A stretch of 64,000 bases of DNA, taken from assembly GCF_025506275.1 (NCBI RefSeq), contig NZ_QYCP01000094.1, positions 203,331 to 267,330 on the forward strand, in the 5' to 3' direction. Origin of the DNA: Brevibacterium permense. Lineage in GTDB: Bacteria > Actinomycetota > Actinomycetes > Actinomycetales > Brevibacteriaceae. The notes under the pieces are model-generated. The model was not told the DNA's origin and searched no databases. It worked only from the letters and a program-made list of their open reading frames with translations. Of the stretch, positions 9,018-18,718 are shown one piece after another. Positions within the stretch are counted from its first letter, which is position 1, and the number at the start of each line of letters is the position of its first letter. Both the position numbers and the translations under genes were made by a program.

Positions 9018-9300
9018 TTGGCACACCGACTCCTACGAGGTACTTACTGCACTCGCTCGGTCAGGCCTCGGGTCGGCGACCCTGCCTCGCCAGCTCGTTC
9101 TTCCGGAGATCGCTTCCGGCGAACTCGTCGAACTTCGCCTCGATGCCTATCCATTCACCGATTGGTTGGTTTCGGTCGATCTCATCTGGCACCGGGGGCG
9201 GCGTCTCGGCTCGGTAGAGACCTGGTTGCTCGATCGATTCCGACGGCACCCTGTGCACGAGGTTGCCGAAGACGGACAGAGTACGATCAGGATGTGCTGA
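9018..9300 (+). pseudogene. LysR-family regulator, C-terminal remnant
   Basis: About 92 codons that read as the end of a LysR effector domain: TDSYEVLTALARSGLG, then LPEIASGELVEL and HRGRRLGSVETWLLDRF. The N-terminal helix-turn-helix and half the effector domain are absent. The fragment faces away from the truncated deaminase and meets it at about 9010-9020, as expected if a divergent regulator/enzyme pair lost both 5' halves in one deletion. Confidence 0.75.
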
Positions 9301-9369
9301 CCTTCCGTCGCCGATTGGTGGAGTCCTGTCGGCTGCGGTCACCGTCGCCCATCTGAGACCGTGCTGAAC

Positions 9370-11064
9370 TCACTTGGCGGCTGAATGAGCCCACCCGCGC
9401 AGATACACCACTTCTCCTGCCGAGATCGTTGTCTCGACTCTGATGTCACCCAGCTGTCGTCGCTCAACGTCAAAGGGATCGGAGTCAAGAATGACGAAGT
9501 CCGCCGATTTTCCGACTTCAATGCTCCCGGAGACGTCCTCGTAGCTGTTGGCACGAGCGGCTTCGAAGGTATAAGCACGAAGCGCTTCTTCGACTGTGAT
9601 CTCCTCGCCCGGCAACAGCGGTTCGTTCTGAGCGACCTCGTCCTGCCCATGCGGGTCGGCCGGCGGAGCCGTTCTGTTCACCGCGACGTGGATTCCCCAG
9701 ATCGGATCGGGACTCGAAACCGGCCAGTCGCTCCCGAACGCAAGCCGGACGCCGGCGTCTCTCATCGTTGCGAATGTGAAGTGGTGGGCTTGCTGGTCAT
9801 CGTGAAGGAGCGGGAGTTTGGTCTCAACGAGGACAGAATCTCGACGGGCCCAAAGCGGCTGCACGTTGGCGATCAGTTCGCTGGACGCCATTCTGGCGAG
9901 ATCCTCGGGATCCGCGATGTCCAGATGCGCGATCTGATGGCGGCGGCCGGTGGCCGGACCATCTTCCTGAGTCAGCGCGTCCACCGCGAGCTTGAGAGCC
10001 TGATCGCCCACAGCATGGATGTGGATGTCGAAGCCATGCCGCTCGACTCCCCGAGTGATCTCGTTGAGTTCGTCGGCCGTGAACATCAGCAGCCCGTGTT
10101 CGTGATCATGGCCACGATAGGAGCGCTTGAGGGCTCCAGTGAGATTCTCACAGACTCCGTCGAGCATGATCTTCACAACGGTGACCTGTACACCGCCAAC
10201 GCCTCGGTCGCTCTCGACCCGTCGGATCACGTCTCGACGCTCCTTGAGCGTCTCGATCTGCTCGGCGTAGGGCACGTCCCGATCCCACCAGAGCGCGGCG
10301 GTGACTTTGCTGTTGAACGCGCCCGCTTCCGCCATAGACAAATAGGGAGGATAAGTGTCGACCGGCGATCCGGTGAGCACTCCGACGCCTGCGTCCTGCC
10401 ATCCGACGATCCCCAGAGAGTGGAAGTACTCCTGGGCACTGGCCAGCGCCTGCTCTACGTCGGTCGAGGTGGTCGCTGGCAACAGGTTCTTGACGAGCTC
10501 TGCAGCGGTCTCAAAGAGCAGACCAGTGGGTTCGCCGGATTCATCCCTGACGATCCGACCGCCGTCGGGGTCCGGAGTTTCACGGTCAATACCGGCAGCT
10601 TCGAGTGCCCGCGTGTTCACCCAGCAGCCGTGAGCATCGTGGCTGTCGAAGACCGCGGGCCGGTCTGAGATCACGGAATCGAGGTCGTGCCGGTGGGGAA
10701 ATCCTCCTTCGAAGACGTCGCCGTACCAACCGGCGCCGATGACCCATTCGTCCTCTGGATGGTTGCGCACGTACTCGGCGATGCGTTCGAGGTAATCCCG
10801 ATATCCGTGGAGATCATCTAGGTTGCAGTGGATGAGGTTGATGCCGCCGAGTACCGGATGAGCATGCGCGTCATGGAAGGCAGGTATCAGCGTCCGACCG
10901 GACAGGTCGACCGCCTCGGTGTCGGGGCCAGTCACACTGTCGCAGTCCGCGGTGCCGAGGGCGATGATCTGCCCATCGGCAATCGCTACGGCGTCGGTGT
11001 TCGGATTTGCGGGGTCAACCGTGTGGATGGTCCCGCCTCTGTAGATGCGATCGGCACTCGGCAC
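9370..11064 (-). CDS. Amidohydrolase family 3 (YtcJ-like) metal-dependent hydrolase
   Basis: 564 residues. LIPAFHDAHAHPVLGG holds the HxH metal pair; IHIHAVGDQAL and RRHQIAHLD supply further His ligands, and FGSDWPVSSPDP carries the catalytic Asp. The C-terminal beta segment ends the composite TIM-barrel fold. I took GTG 11064 as start because GAAGGAG lies 5 nt before it; the frame to 11148 is open but without a ribosome site. It sits 80 nt after the POT symporter on the same strand, so it may act on an imported peptide or amide. Exact substrate unknown. Confidence 0.88.
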   Translation of the reverse strand: MPSADRIYRGGTIHTVDPANPNTDAVAIADGQIIALGTADCDSVTGPDTEAVDLSGRTLIPAFHDAHAHPVLGGINLIHCNLDDLHGYRDYLERIAEYVRNHPEDEWVIGAGWYGDVFEGGFPHRHDLDSVISDRPAVFDSHDAHGCWVNTRALEAAGIDRETPDPDGGRIVRDESGEPTGLLFETAAELVKNLLPATTSTDVEQALASAQEYFHSLGIVGWQDAGVGVLTGSPVDTYPPYLSMAEAGAFNSKVTAALWWDRDVPYAEQIETLKERRDVIRRVESDRGVGGVQVTVVKIMLDGVCENLTGALKRSYRGHDHEHGLLMFTADELNEITRGVERHGFDIHIHAVGDQALKLAVDALTQEDGPATGRRHQIAHLDIADPEDLARMASSELIANVQPLWARRDSVLVETKLPLLHDDQQAHHFTFATMRDAGVRLAFGSDWPVSSPDPIWGIHVAVNRTAPPADPHGQDEVAQNEPLLPGEEITVEEALRAYTFEAARANSYEDVSGSIEVGKSADFVILDSDPFDVERRQLGDIRVETTISAGEVVYLRGWAHSAAK

Positions 11065-11144
11065 AGTCGCTCCTTCGTTTTCGCTGTCGATTGGTACGGT
11101 CAGGTAAGTTTGTGCACTGGGTGATACTCGTGACATACAGCGAT

Positions 11145-12644
11145 TCACTTCAGCCCGAGCGCGTGCAATGGGCGTCGCAGACTGTAGAGGACGAGGCCAG
11201 TAGCGAGGCTTATTCCAGCCATGAGTGAGAAGAACGCGACTTCACTCATGCCTCCGTAGATTTGGCCCATGAATCCTGAGAGACTGGCACCTGCGGCAGT
11301 CGTCAGTCCCCACAACGCCATCATCTGGGCATTGAACGCCTGAGGAGAGAGCTGGGATGCTGCCGACAATCCGATCGGGGCGTACATCACCTCGGTGACG
11401 CCCATGACGATCATGCCGATGATGACAGGAATGAGCGGAACTCTGCCGTCGAAAATCATCGGATAGAGGGCGAAGAGTGCGAAGGTCAGCGTCATCATGA
11501 GGAAGCCGAGGCCGAGTTTCGAGCAGGTGCTCGGCACAGCACGGTTCGAACGGCCTGCGACCTTCTGCCCATAGGCGGCAATGAGCGGACCGGCGATGAT
11601 CCCAGCGATGACCTCGAAGGTGCTGATATAGGCGGCTGGCATGGAGTAGCTGCCGATCGTCAACGTGACTCTGGTATCGGCGTAGACTGCGAAAGTGGTG
11701 AAGAGCTGAAGGATCATCGTCCAGAATACGGTGCCTGTGATGAAGAGTGGGATGAAGGCTTTGACCCGCTTATGTTCCTCGGGGGTCACTTTTTTCGAGC
11801 GCAGCATAACGAGGAAGTACATAATGCTGACGACGCAGATCGTCGCCAGAACGTAGTTGTTGAGGTTGCCGGTGGTCAGCACCCCCGTACCCACCAGGAC
11901 AGCGATGAGAGCCACGAGTGAGATACCGACTCCGGCAGCCTTCCACTTCCCAGACGAAGCGATCGGATTGGGAACCACGCGCGCTTCTTGCGGCACGGTA
12001 TTGCGGCCGAGGAAGTAAGTGGTGAGGCCGACGAGCATGCCGACGGCAGCGGCGCCGAATCCGTAGTGGAAGCCGAACTCGGTCTGCAGGAAACCTGTAG
12101 CCAGAGGCCCGACGAGCGCCCCGACGAGAATGCCGGTGTAGAAGATTGCGTAGCCTGAGTCTCGCCGTGGCGAGTGCTCCTTGTAGAGGCGGCCGACCAT
12201 CGTATACACGTTGGGAGTCAGAGCCCCAGTCCCGATTGTGATCAGGGCGAGTCCGATGATGAGCCCTGCCAGACCCGGTACGGTCGCCAAAGTGATATGA
12301 CCGGCCATGATGATGACTCCACCGGCCATGACCATGGTCCGTGCAGGAACGAGACGGTCGGCGAACCATGCGCCGATGGGCTGTCCCAAGTAGACGGCAC
12401 CGCCGTAGGCCCCGGTGATGGCGAGGGCTTCACCTTCCGAAAGCCCCAATCCTCCGTCGCCCGCAGTGTAGTAGATGTAGTAGGCGAGGATGACCTGAAG
12501 GCCGTAGAAGCTGAAGCGCTCCCACATCTCAATGGAGGACAGCGTGAATAGACCGACCGGCTGCTTGCGCTCGGTTCTGGAGGCGGGGCTCGTCTCGGCA
12601 GAATCTGTCGGTTCTGCTGAGTCGGTGATCTGCGAATTGGACAT
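11145..12644 (-). CDS. POT-family proton-dependent oligopeptide symporter
   Basis: 499 residues, 12-14 TM helices. The motif around EMWERFSFYGLQVILAYYI is the POT TM1 signature (ExxERFxxYG), with the conserved Glu-Arg proton-coupling residues, and GTGALTPNVYTMVGRLY is the TM4-5 signature. The start is ATG 12644; an upstream GTG frame to 12701 is unlikely. It probably forms an operon with the amidohydrolase at 9370. The 234-bp gap before it (12645-12878) is shared with the divergent DUF2891 gene and shows no clear operator. Confidence 0.92.
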   Translation of the reverse strand: MSNSQITDSAEPTDSAETSPASRTERKQPVGLFTLSSIEMWERFSFYGLQVILAYYIYYTAGDGGLGLSEGEALAITGAYGGAVYLGQPIGAWFADRLVPARTMVMAGGVIIMAGHITLATVPGLAGLIIGLALITIGTGALTPNVYTMVGRLYKEHSPRRDSGYAIFYTGILVGALVGPLATGFLQTEFGFHYGFGAAAVGMLVGLTTYFLGRNTVPQEARVVPNPIASSGKWKAAGVGISLVALIAVLVGTGVLTTGNLNNYVLATICVVSIMYFLVMLRSKKVTPEEHKRVKAFIPLFITGTVFWTMILQLFTTFAVYADTRVTLTIGSYSMPAAYISTFEVIAGIIAGPLIAAYGQKVAGRSNRAVPSTCSKLGLGFLMMTLTFALFALYPMIFDGRVPLIPVIIGMIVMGVTEVMYAPIGLSAASQLSPQAFNAQMMALWGLTTAAGASLSGFMGQIYGGMSEVAFFSLMAGISLATGLVLYSLRRPLHALGLK

Positions 12645-12878
12645 GACTTCCTCGGCATGTTGAGTGCTCTGTCGAGCATGAGATTCTGTGCAGATCGGCA
12701 AGGCGAATCATCGGCTTGCCATCTGCGCTGAAGAGGCAGTTCGAGCCTAATGAGCGCGCTTCGACAGTTCCAATAGTCGTTGTGGATGCTCTCTGTCTGA
12801 TTTTCAGATGAACAGTTCCCCCAGGCTGGGCGGGACTCAATTGCGAGTAATGTGGACCCCCCGAGCCGATGAGGATCC

Positions 12879-13919
12879 ATGCCGCAGAATGACGACTACG
12901 TCCACCCTTTCGCCGAGGTGGCCCTTGCCAACATCACCCGTGAGTATCCGTTTGCCTCCCATCATCTGGCGCGGAGTCTCGCCGACATCGTGCCCGCGGT
13001 GGAGAAGAATCCGGCGTTCGCGAACTCCAATGACTGGCATTCGAGCGTGCACATGCACTACCTGCTGGCATCGCTGCTGGAGACCGAGGCGGCGAAGGCT
13101 GCGAGTTGGCGTGAGCAGGCGCTCGAAGTTCTGTCTTCACACCTGAGCGAAGAGAATATGCTCGCCGAGGCGGCTTTCCTCCGTGACAATCCTTCATGGG
13201 AGCGGCCGTATGGCTGGGCGTGGGCGGTCGAACTCAACCGAGTGCTCAATACCAGTAGTGTCGACGAGCTGCGTGAGCTCGGCTCGAACACCCAAGTGCT
13301 CGCGGATACGGTCTTCGACCTTACATCGACGTGGCTGCCGAAGGTGGCCGCACCGGTTCGGCATGGGGTGCACTCGAATACGGCGTTCGGACTGCGCCGA
13401 ATTCTCGTCGGGGCTCGGGCTGCAGATCGGCGGGATGTCGTCGATGCCATCGCGGGTGCAGCGCGTCGATTCTTCGCAGAGGATGTCGCATGGAACTTCC
13501 GCCAGGAACGCAGCGGTCACGACTTCCTCTCCCCCGGTTTGTGCGAGGCCGATCTCATGGCTGAGATCCTCACCGAAGATGAGCTCGCGTCATGGCTGCC
13601 GGAATTCCTTTCGGACCTGTCCCCCGAATCACCGGCCCTCACTCCTGTGAAGGTCCTCGACCCGACCGACGGTCAGCAGAGCCACCTTTACGGGCTGGGA
13701 ATATCGGTCGCAGCATCCGTTTTGCGATTGGCACCAAGGCTGGCGGCAATCGCCGAAAAGTCGGACGACCGCGAACTCATGGCTCAGGCCAAAGGCATGC
13801 TCACTCGCGTCGACGCACTCATGTCGCCCGGCCTCGAAGCCGCTGTCTCAGACGAGTACGTATCTTCCCACTGGATCGCGACCTTTGCGTGGGAGGCGAT
13901 GGACTTGCGTTACCCCTGA
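12879..13919 (+). CDS. DUF2891 family protein
   Basis: 346 residues, soluble and helix-rich. The block NDWHSSVHMHYLL near residue 48 and HSNTAFGLRR near residue 166 are the two most conserved His-containing motifs of DUF2891, a family with no established activity that looks like an alpha/alpha barrel. ATG 12879 is the first family-compatible start. It is divergent from the POT symporter and convergent with the M20 hydrolase, so its context gives little. I infer a hydrolase or lyase using the conserved histidines, at low certainty. Confidence 0.75.
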   Translation: MPQNDDYVHPFAEVALANITREYPFASHHLARSLADIVPAVEKNPAFANSNDWHSSVHMHYLLASLLETEAAKAASWREQALEVLSSHLSEENMLAEAAFLRDNPSWERPYGWAWAVELNRVLNTSSVDELRELGSNTQVLADTVFDLTSTWLPKVAAPVRHGVHSNTAFGLRRILVGARAADRRDVVDAIAGAARRFFAEDVAWNFRQERSGHDFLSPGLCEADLMAEILTEDELASWLPEFLSDLSPESPALTPVKVLDPTDGQQSHLYGLGISVAASVLRLAPRLAAIAEKSDDRELMAQAKGMLTRVDALMSPGLEAAVSDEYVSSHWIATFAWEAMDLRYP

Positions 13920-13932
13920 CAATAATCAGCTC

Positions 13933-15489
13933 TCACCAACACCGACGTCCACTGCCACGATCTACACGGTAGTCCGGCCAAGGCAGGTCGACCGGGGCTG
14001 CAAAGTCAGCCGGTAGCAGGGCGGGCATCGGCTCTTTCGCGATCCGCGACTCATATTCCTCTTTTGCCTGGGCCAAGACGTCCGGCGAAGTGAATAAGTC
14101 GAGGAACATCCCTGAGATCGTCTTTCCAGCTGTGAGAATCGTCGGCGCGATGAGCTCGGGCATCCCGCCGAGTGCGTTCATCACCCATCCTGGGTACGGT
14201 CCGGCTCCAGGCGCCGAGGCGAGCGCAGGCCGCGATACATAGAACCTGACCAGCGGCGCGTAGTGGCTCATTTCAACGTAGTCGTCGCTTGTCCAGTTTC
14301 GTTGCCAGGCGGGCATCTGCTCTCGCAATTGTCGTTCGGCTTCCTGCGGTTCGATGAGCCGTTCGGTCTCGGGAAGGAACGGATTCTCGCTGACCTCGAC
14401 ACCCAGATTCCGCTGCACTTCTTGGGCGAGCGCCACCGCCTTGGATCCGTACACTGGTGGCCCTACCTCGGCGAGATTGTCGTACAAGGCCTGCGCGAGC
14501 ACATGATTCGTGCGACCTGGACGGCTTCGAGCCACCCACCGTTCCTCGACCGAACAATGGGCCATCATCGCGGCAGCAGTCGCATTCCGATCAAGGATAG
14601 CCAGGACGTGCTCCGCCATTTCGATGTCCGGTGTCCGCCAGGAGAATTGCACCCGTGCCACGCGTTGAGGAAGATTATCGGCGGTCGCCTGACCATCGGT
14701 GAGGATGGCATCGGTAAAGCTCCACCCTCCGGTGGCCGGCAGCATCGAATCCAGCATCGATCGCGAGGAAGTGAGCATCTGAGTCAGCGCGAGATTCGCA
14801 CCCGGGGCACGCGCCGCCGAGTGCGAAGCCGGGATGGGCGAATGGGGGTCCGCACTGGACAGTTGCCAGGTCTCCGGTTCGTCGCAGAGGAACGAGTAGA
14901 CCTTGCTGTAGTACGCCCCGCACTGGGTGTCCCACCGCGCGGTGTTGCACAGCGGGAGCATATAGAACGGGTGGAAGGACACAATTGCGTCCGCCTCGTC
15001 GTAGTAACCACGCAACCCGTGGACGACCTTCGAGCCGTGCATCTTCTCAGCAGGTTCTCCGGTATAGAGAAGTGTTCCGGTGATGCCGTGGGTGGTCATG
15101 GCGTGCTTCGTTGCGAGCAGCCCTGCCAGCGTAGAAATTCCCAGTGCCGAATGTGGATCCGTGTGTCCAGGTGCGAATCGGGAGAGCTCGCCTCGAGGCT
15201 CCTCGTGAGTTGTTGCCGCCTGTGAGTTTCCGGGCACGGCGTCGTACTCGGCATAGGTGAGAAGCCTCGGCCCTGGCCCATTCGACCATCGCGCGCTGAA
15301 AGCCGTCGGCATTCCACCTGAGCCGTCCTCGACTTCGAAACCCCCTTCGCGCAGCCGCCGCACGTACCACGCCTGGGAGTCGAATTCTCGCCAGGCTGGT
15401 TCTGCCAGTTCCCAGATATGGGTATGCCAGTCGAGGAGTTCGCCGATGTGCTCGTCAATCCACGCCCGTGCTGTGTCTTTGAAGCTCAC
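13933..15489 (-). CDS. M20-family amidohydrolase (AbgB-like)
   Basis: 518 residues. The sequence follows the aminoacyl-aminobenzoate/AbgB branch of M20 peptidases: YAEYDAVPG (catalytic Asp region), TDPHSALGIS (His), YTGEPAEKMHGSK (Glu), and YVEMSHYAPLV near the C-terminus. Start chosen at GTG 15489, 4 nt after the upstream stop and 7 nt behind GGGGAG; GTG 15504 would overlap the upstream gene. It is the last gene of an operon MFS symporter - amidohydrolase 3 - M20 hydrolase. It likely cleaves an N-acyl amino acid or amide imported by the symporter. Confidence 0.88.
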   Translation of the reverse strand: MSFKDTARAWIDEHIGELLDWHTHIWELAEPAWREFDSQAWYVRRLREGGFEVEDGSGGMPTAFSARWSNGPGPRLLTYAEYDAVPGNSQAATTHEEPRGELSRFAPGHTDPHSALGISTLAGLLATKHAMTTHGITGTLLYTGEPAEKMHGSKVVHGLRGYYDEADAIVSFHPFYMLPLCNTARWDTQCGAYYSKVYSFLCDEPETWQLSSADPHSPIPASHSAARAPGANLALTQMLTSSRSMLDSMLPATGGWSFTDAILTDGQATADNLPQRVARVQFSWRTPDIEMAEHVLAILDRNATAAAMMAHCSVEERWVARSRPGRTNHVLAQALYDNLAEVGPPVYGSKAVALAQEVQRNLGVEVSENPFLPETERLIEPQEAERQLREQMPAWQRNWTSDDYVEMSHYAPLVRFYVSRPALASAPGAGPYPGWVMNALGGMPELIAPTILTAGKTISGMFLDLFTSPDVLAQAKEEYESRIAKEPMPALLPADFAAPVDLPWPDYRVDRGSGRRCW

Positions 15490-15493
15490 TAGT

Positions 15494-17221
15494 TCACTCC
15501 CCACTCAAAGTCGATTCGGATCTTGGCAGTCCGCTTTGAGCCACTGCGATTTCGTCGTCCGCCCTATACCGGCAGACTCCATCGACCCACGTTTCAAGGA
15601 CCGATATGGCCGCAATCTCCTCTCCCGGGACCTCGAGCAGGTCTGCCTCGAGCACAGTGAAATCTGCTCGCTTACCGACGGCTAAGGACCCAAATTCGTT
15701 GTCCCTGCCCAATGTGATTGCACCCTCGAGCGTGTGGGCACGTAGTGCTTCCTCGGCCGAAATGCGCAACGAATCCGGGCCTAGCTTGCGCCCTCGGCGG
15801 GTGACGCGAGTGACCGCCGCCTGGATCGCTTCGAGAGGTCTGGGTTCGGCCACCGGGGCATCCGAGGACAAGGTGATCGGCACGCCCGCATCCCGGAACT
15901 CCCCCAGCGGGTTGAACCGTTCTCCTGGTGTTCCGATGGCCTGTTCGACTCCTTCGCCCCAGTTGTAATAATGCTGGGTCTGGTTGACAGGCCTGATCCC
16001 CAGCTGCGCCATCCGTATCACTTCGGCCGGGTCAGGGAGTCCGCAGTGTTCGATCCGGTGACGAGCGTCCAAATCGGGACGTTCAGCCAAGGCAGTTTCG
16101 ATGGCGTCGACGACCATCTTGATAGCGATTGGCGATTGCGCGTGAGTGGCTGTCTGCAAACCAGCGACGTGGGCCCGGCGTAGCAGTTCGGAATATTCTT
16201 CGGGAGAATGGTAAAGCTGACCGGTCCGACAGGGATCGCCGAGGTACCCGTCCGGGAAGTAGGCTGTCCATCCTCCCAGTGTCCCGTCCGCGTAGAGCTT
16301 GATACCTGCGGCGGAGAGGAAGGCGTTGCCGAACGGTCCCGTGAGACCGAGGTCGAGCACTGCATCAAGAATGTGAGAGAGGAAATACATCGACACTCGC
16401 ATCTGGAGCCCACCTCTGTCGGCCATGCCGAGGTAGGCAGCGAACTCACGTTTCGAAACCTGAGCGTCCCCGATAGCAGTGACGCCTCCTTTGAGGAACT
16501 CGCGTTGAACGATGTCGAGTTGACGTTGATGCTCGGCTGCTTCGTCGCCGAGGTGGAAGTTCGGCCCGTGGTGACCGATCTTCACTCCGCCCATTCCGGT
16601 GAGGATATTGCAGGCGGCGTCTGAGAGCTCTCCGGTCAGCTCGCCCTCCGAGTCGCGGAAGAACTCGCCTCCCTCGGGATTCGGAGTGTTCCGGGTGACC
16701 CCAAACTTCTCGAACGTGAATGTGTTGACCACTCCTCCATGGCCAGAAGCGTTCATGATATAGACCTCGCGGTCGCGGGAGACTTCGTCGAGTTCTCGTC
16801 GAGTCGGATGTCGCCGTTCGATGAGGTTGCGCTGCTCATATCCGTACCCACGTATGGGCACACCGGCGGGGAGTTTCGCTGATTCCTGACGCAGAATCTC
16901 AATGATCTCGGGGATCGAGGTTACCGCATCCGGGGAGACATCGATCCAGGTGTGCAGCTGTCCGTACATGAGCGGGTGCGCATGCGGATCAATGAAGCCC
17001 GGGACGATCGTGGCCTGTGGGAAGTCAACGTGGACAGGAACGAGTCCACGGTCGGCGGCGACCGCCTCGGCGTCGGCGATAGTTCCCACCGCGAGGATCT
17101 GCCCCCCGCCGATCAACATCGCCGAGGCAGTCGGACGGCTGCCATCGATTGTGCGGATCATTCCGGCAGTGATGAGGGTAGGGTTGGAATCGCGGGCATC
17201 ATACGTGGTCAGGTGTCTCAC
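15494..17221 (-). CDS. Amidohydrolase family 3 (YtcJ-like) metal-dependent hydrolase
   Basis: 575 residues. TIVPGFIDPHAHPLMYG holds the HxH pair, TATHAQSP and RHRIEHCGL give later His ligands, and LSSDAPVAEPRP the catalytic Asp. GTG 17221 follows GAGGAG at the right distance. It shares the fold and length of the enzyme at 9370 but is clearly divergent from it. It lies 29 nt after the MFS symporter and 4 nt before the M20 hydrolase, which makes a two-step hydrolysis of an imported compound plausible. Confidence 0.88.
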   Translation of the reverse strand: MRHLTTYDARDSNPTLITAGMIRTIDGSRPTASAMLIGGGQILAVGTIADAEAVAADRGLVPVHVDFPQATIVPGFIDPHAHPLMYGQLHTWIDVSPDAVTSIPEIIEILRQESAKLPAGVPIRGYGYEQRNLIERRHPTRRELDEVSRDREVYIMNASGHGGVVNTFTFEKFGVTRNTPNPEGGEFFRDSEGELTGELSDAACNILTGMGGVKIGHHGPNFHLGDEAAEHQRQLDIVQREFLKGGVTAIGDAQVSKREFAAYLGMADRGGLQMRVSMYFLSHILDAVLDLGLTGPFGNAFLSAAGIKLYADGTLGGWTAYFPDGYLGDPCRTGQLYHSPEEYSELLRRAHVAGLQTATHAQSPIAIKMVVDAIETALAERPDLDARHRIEHCGLPDPAEVIRMAQLGIRPVNQTQHYYNWGEGVEQAIGTPGERFNPLGEFRDAGVPITLSSDAPVAEPRPLEAIQAAVTRVTRRGRKLGPDSLRISAEEALRAHTLEGAITLGRDNEFGSLAVGKRADFTVLEADLLEVPGEEIAAISVLETWVDGVCRYRADDEIAVAQSGLPRSESTLSGE

Positions 17222-17250
17222 GGGGATCTCCTCGAACAGTTCGTGACAGG

Positions 17251-18543
17251 TCAGGGCTGGGCGGGTTCAATTTCGTCGCTGTGCTGCGGAGCCAGTGCCG
17301 TCGCGATCCACGCCACAGCAGAGAGGAATCCGAAGAGGCCGATCACCGACCAGATTGAGCCGGTAGCGGCCATTAGCGAGGTCGCGACGATGGGCGAGAG
17401 TCCACCCCATACGGCGGCACCCACGCCATAGGCCAAGGACATCGAAGTGTAGCGCGCCTGCGGGCGATACATCTGCGTGAGGAGTGCTGACAGAGGTGCC
17501 CAGGTTGCGCTCATCGTCACGCGTATCGCGCAGACGAAGATGTAGATCAAAGTCACCGTGTGGTTCTCGATGGCGAGGATGAGCGGGATGGAACAGATGA
17601 AGGACAACCCCACACCGAGGTACATCAGGCGCTTTCCGCCCCACTTGTCGCCGAGCCACGCCAACGGAAGCGTGACGATGGCTTCGAGGAAGGATGCGAG
17701 CGTCATCGCGCCGAGGATGATTGAAGCAGCAAGCCCGATTTCCTCGCTGGTGGCATAGCTCTGGACATAAGAGGTTGCGAGATAATAGCCACCCGAGGCG
17801 ATCGCAACCATCCCGAATCCCAAGAGCACGGGATACCAGTTGAAGCGCAGTGTATGGATGATCGGCGTCGACTCACTGGAGCCGCTCTGCTGGAAGACTG
17901 GGGTCTCTTCGACACGCAGTCGAACCCAGATGCCGACAGCGATGAGGACGATGCTGATGAGGAACGGCACGCGCCATCCCCAGCTGAAGAGAACATCGTC
18001 ACCCATGAGCGAGAGTACCCAGAAGGCACCCGATGAGAGAAGTGCGCCCAACGGATTACCCAGTTGCGTGAACCCTCCGTAGAAGGTTTTGAATTTCGGT
18101 GGAGCGCTCTCGACGGCCATGAGACTCGCACCTCCCCATTCTCCTCCGACAGCCAGCCCTTGGACGATGCGGAGCACGATGAGAAGCACCGCTGCGGCCA
18201 TGCCCCATGTGTCATAACCGGGAAGACAACCCACGAGGACCGTCGCAACGCCCATCATCATGAGGGTGATGGTCAATGCCGGTTTGCGACCAAGTCGGTC
18301 ACCGATGTGTCCGAAGATGATTCCTCCGAGCGGCCGGACGAAGAATGCCACAGCGTAAGTGCCGAAGGAGGCAAGCGTTCCAAGTGTGCGGTCGACTTCA
18401 GGGAAGAAGACCTGCGGAAAGACGATCGCGGCGGCAGTGGCGTAGACGTAGAAGTCGTACCATTCGATCGTCGTTCCGACGGCAGCGGCAAATCCCGATT
18501 TGAGCGCTCGCCGGTGCGAACGTTCGGGTGCTGGGGTGGTCAT
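17251..18543 (-). CDS. MFS transporter, metabolite:H+ symporter (MHS) type
   Basis: 430 residues with 12 TM helices. TIEWYDFYVYATAAAI at ~25-40 is the MHS-family signature (EWYDF), and HIGDRLGRKPAL is the loop 2-3 motif of the major facilitator superfamily. ATG 18543 is preceded by AAGGAG. MHS members take up organic acids or betaine-like compounds with protons. It heads the operon with two hydrolases and diverges from an Lrp-type regulator. Confidence 0.9.
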   Translation of the reverse strand: MTTPAPERSHRRALKSGFAAAVGTTIEWYDFYVYATAAAIVFPQVFFPEVDRTLGTLASFGTYAVAFFVRPLGGIIFGHIGDRLGRKPALTITLMMMGVATVLVGCLPGYDTWGMAAAVLLIVLRIVQGLAVGGEWGGASLMAVESAPPKFKTFYGGFTQLGNPLGALLSSGAFWVLSLMGDDVLFSWGWRVPFLISIVLIAVGIWVRLRVEETPVFQQSGSSESTPIIHTLRFNWYPVLLGFGMVAIASGGYYLATSYVQSYATSEEIGLAASIILGAMTLASFLEAIVTLPLAWLGDKWGGKRLMYLGVGLSFICSIPLILAIENHTVTLIYIFVCAIRVTMSATWAPLSALLTQMYRPQARYTSMSLAYGVGAAVWGGLSPIVATSLMAATGSIWSVIGLFGFLSAVAWIATALAPQHSDEIEPAQP

Positions 18544-18718
18544 CGTGAGCTCCTTTGCTCGGATGGGCCGCGACTGCTTGTCAATTTTCTGACGGCGGTG
18601 GGCTTGAAGCGATGTTAGAACGGTTATCACCCGGAGTCACGACGAATGATTCGCAACTATCGGGATGGATCTGCTGATCTGTCGACTCGACCGATCTCTT
18701 CGGCGAGAATGTACGGCA

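Noticed and set aside
9385..10668. 427-codon plus-strand frame
   Set aside because: Antisense to the amidohydrolase at 9370, with no recognisable motif.
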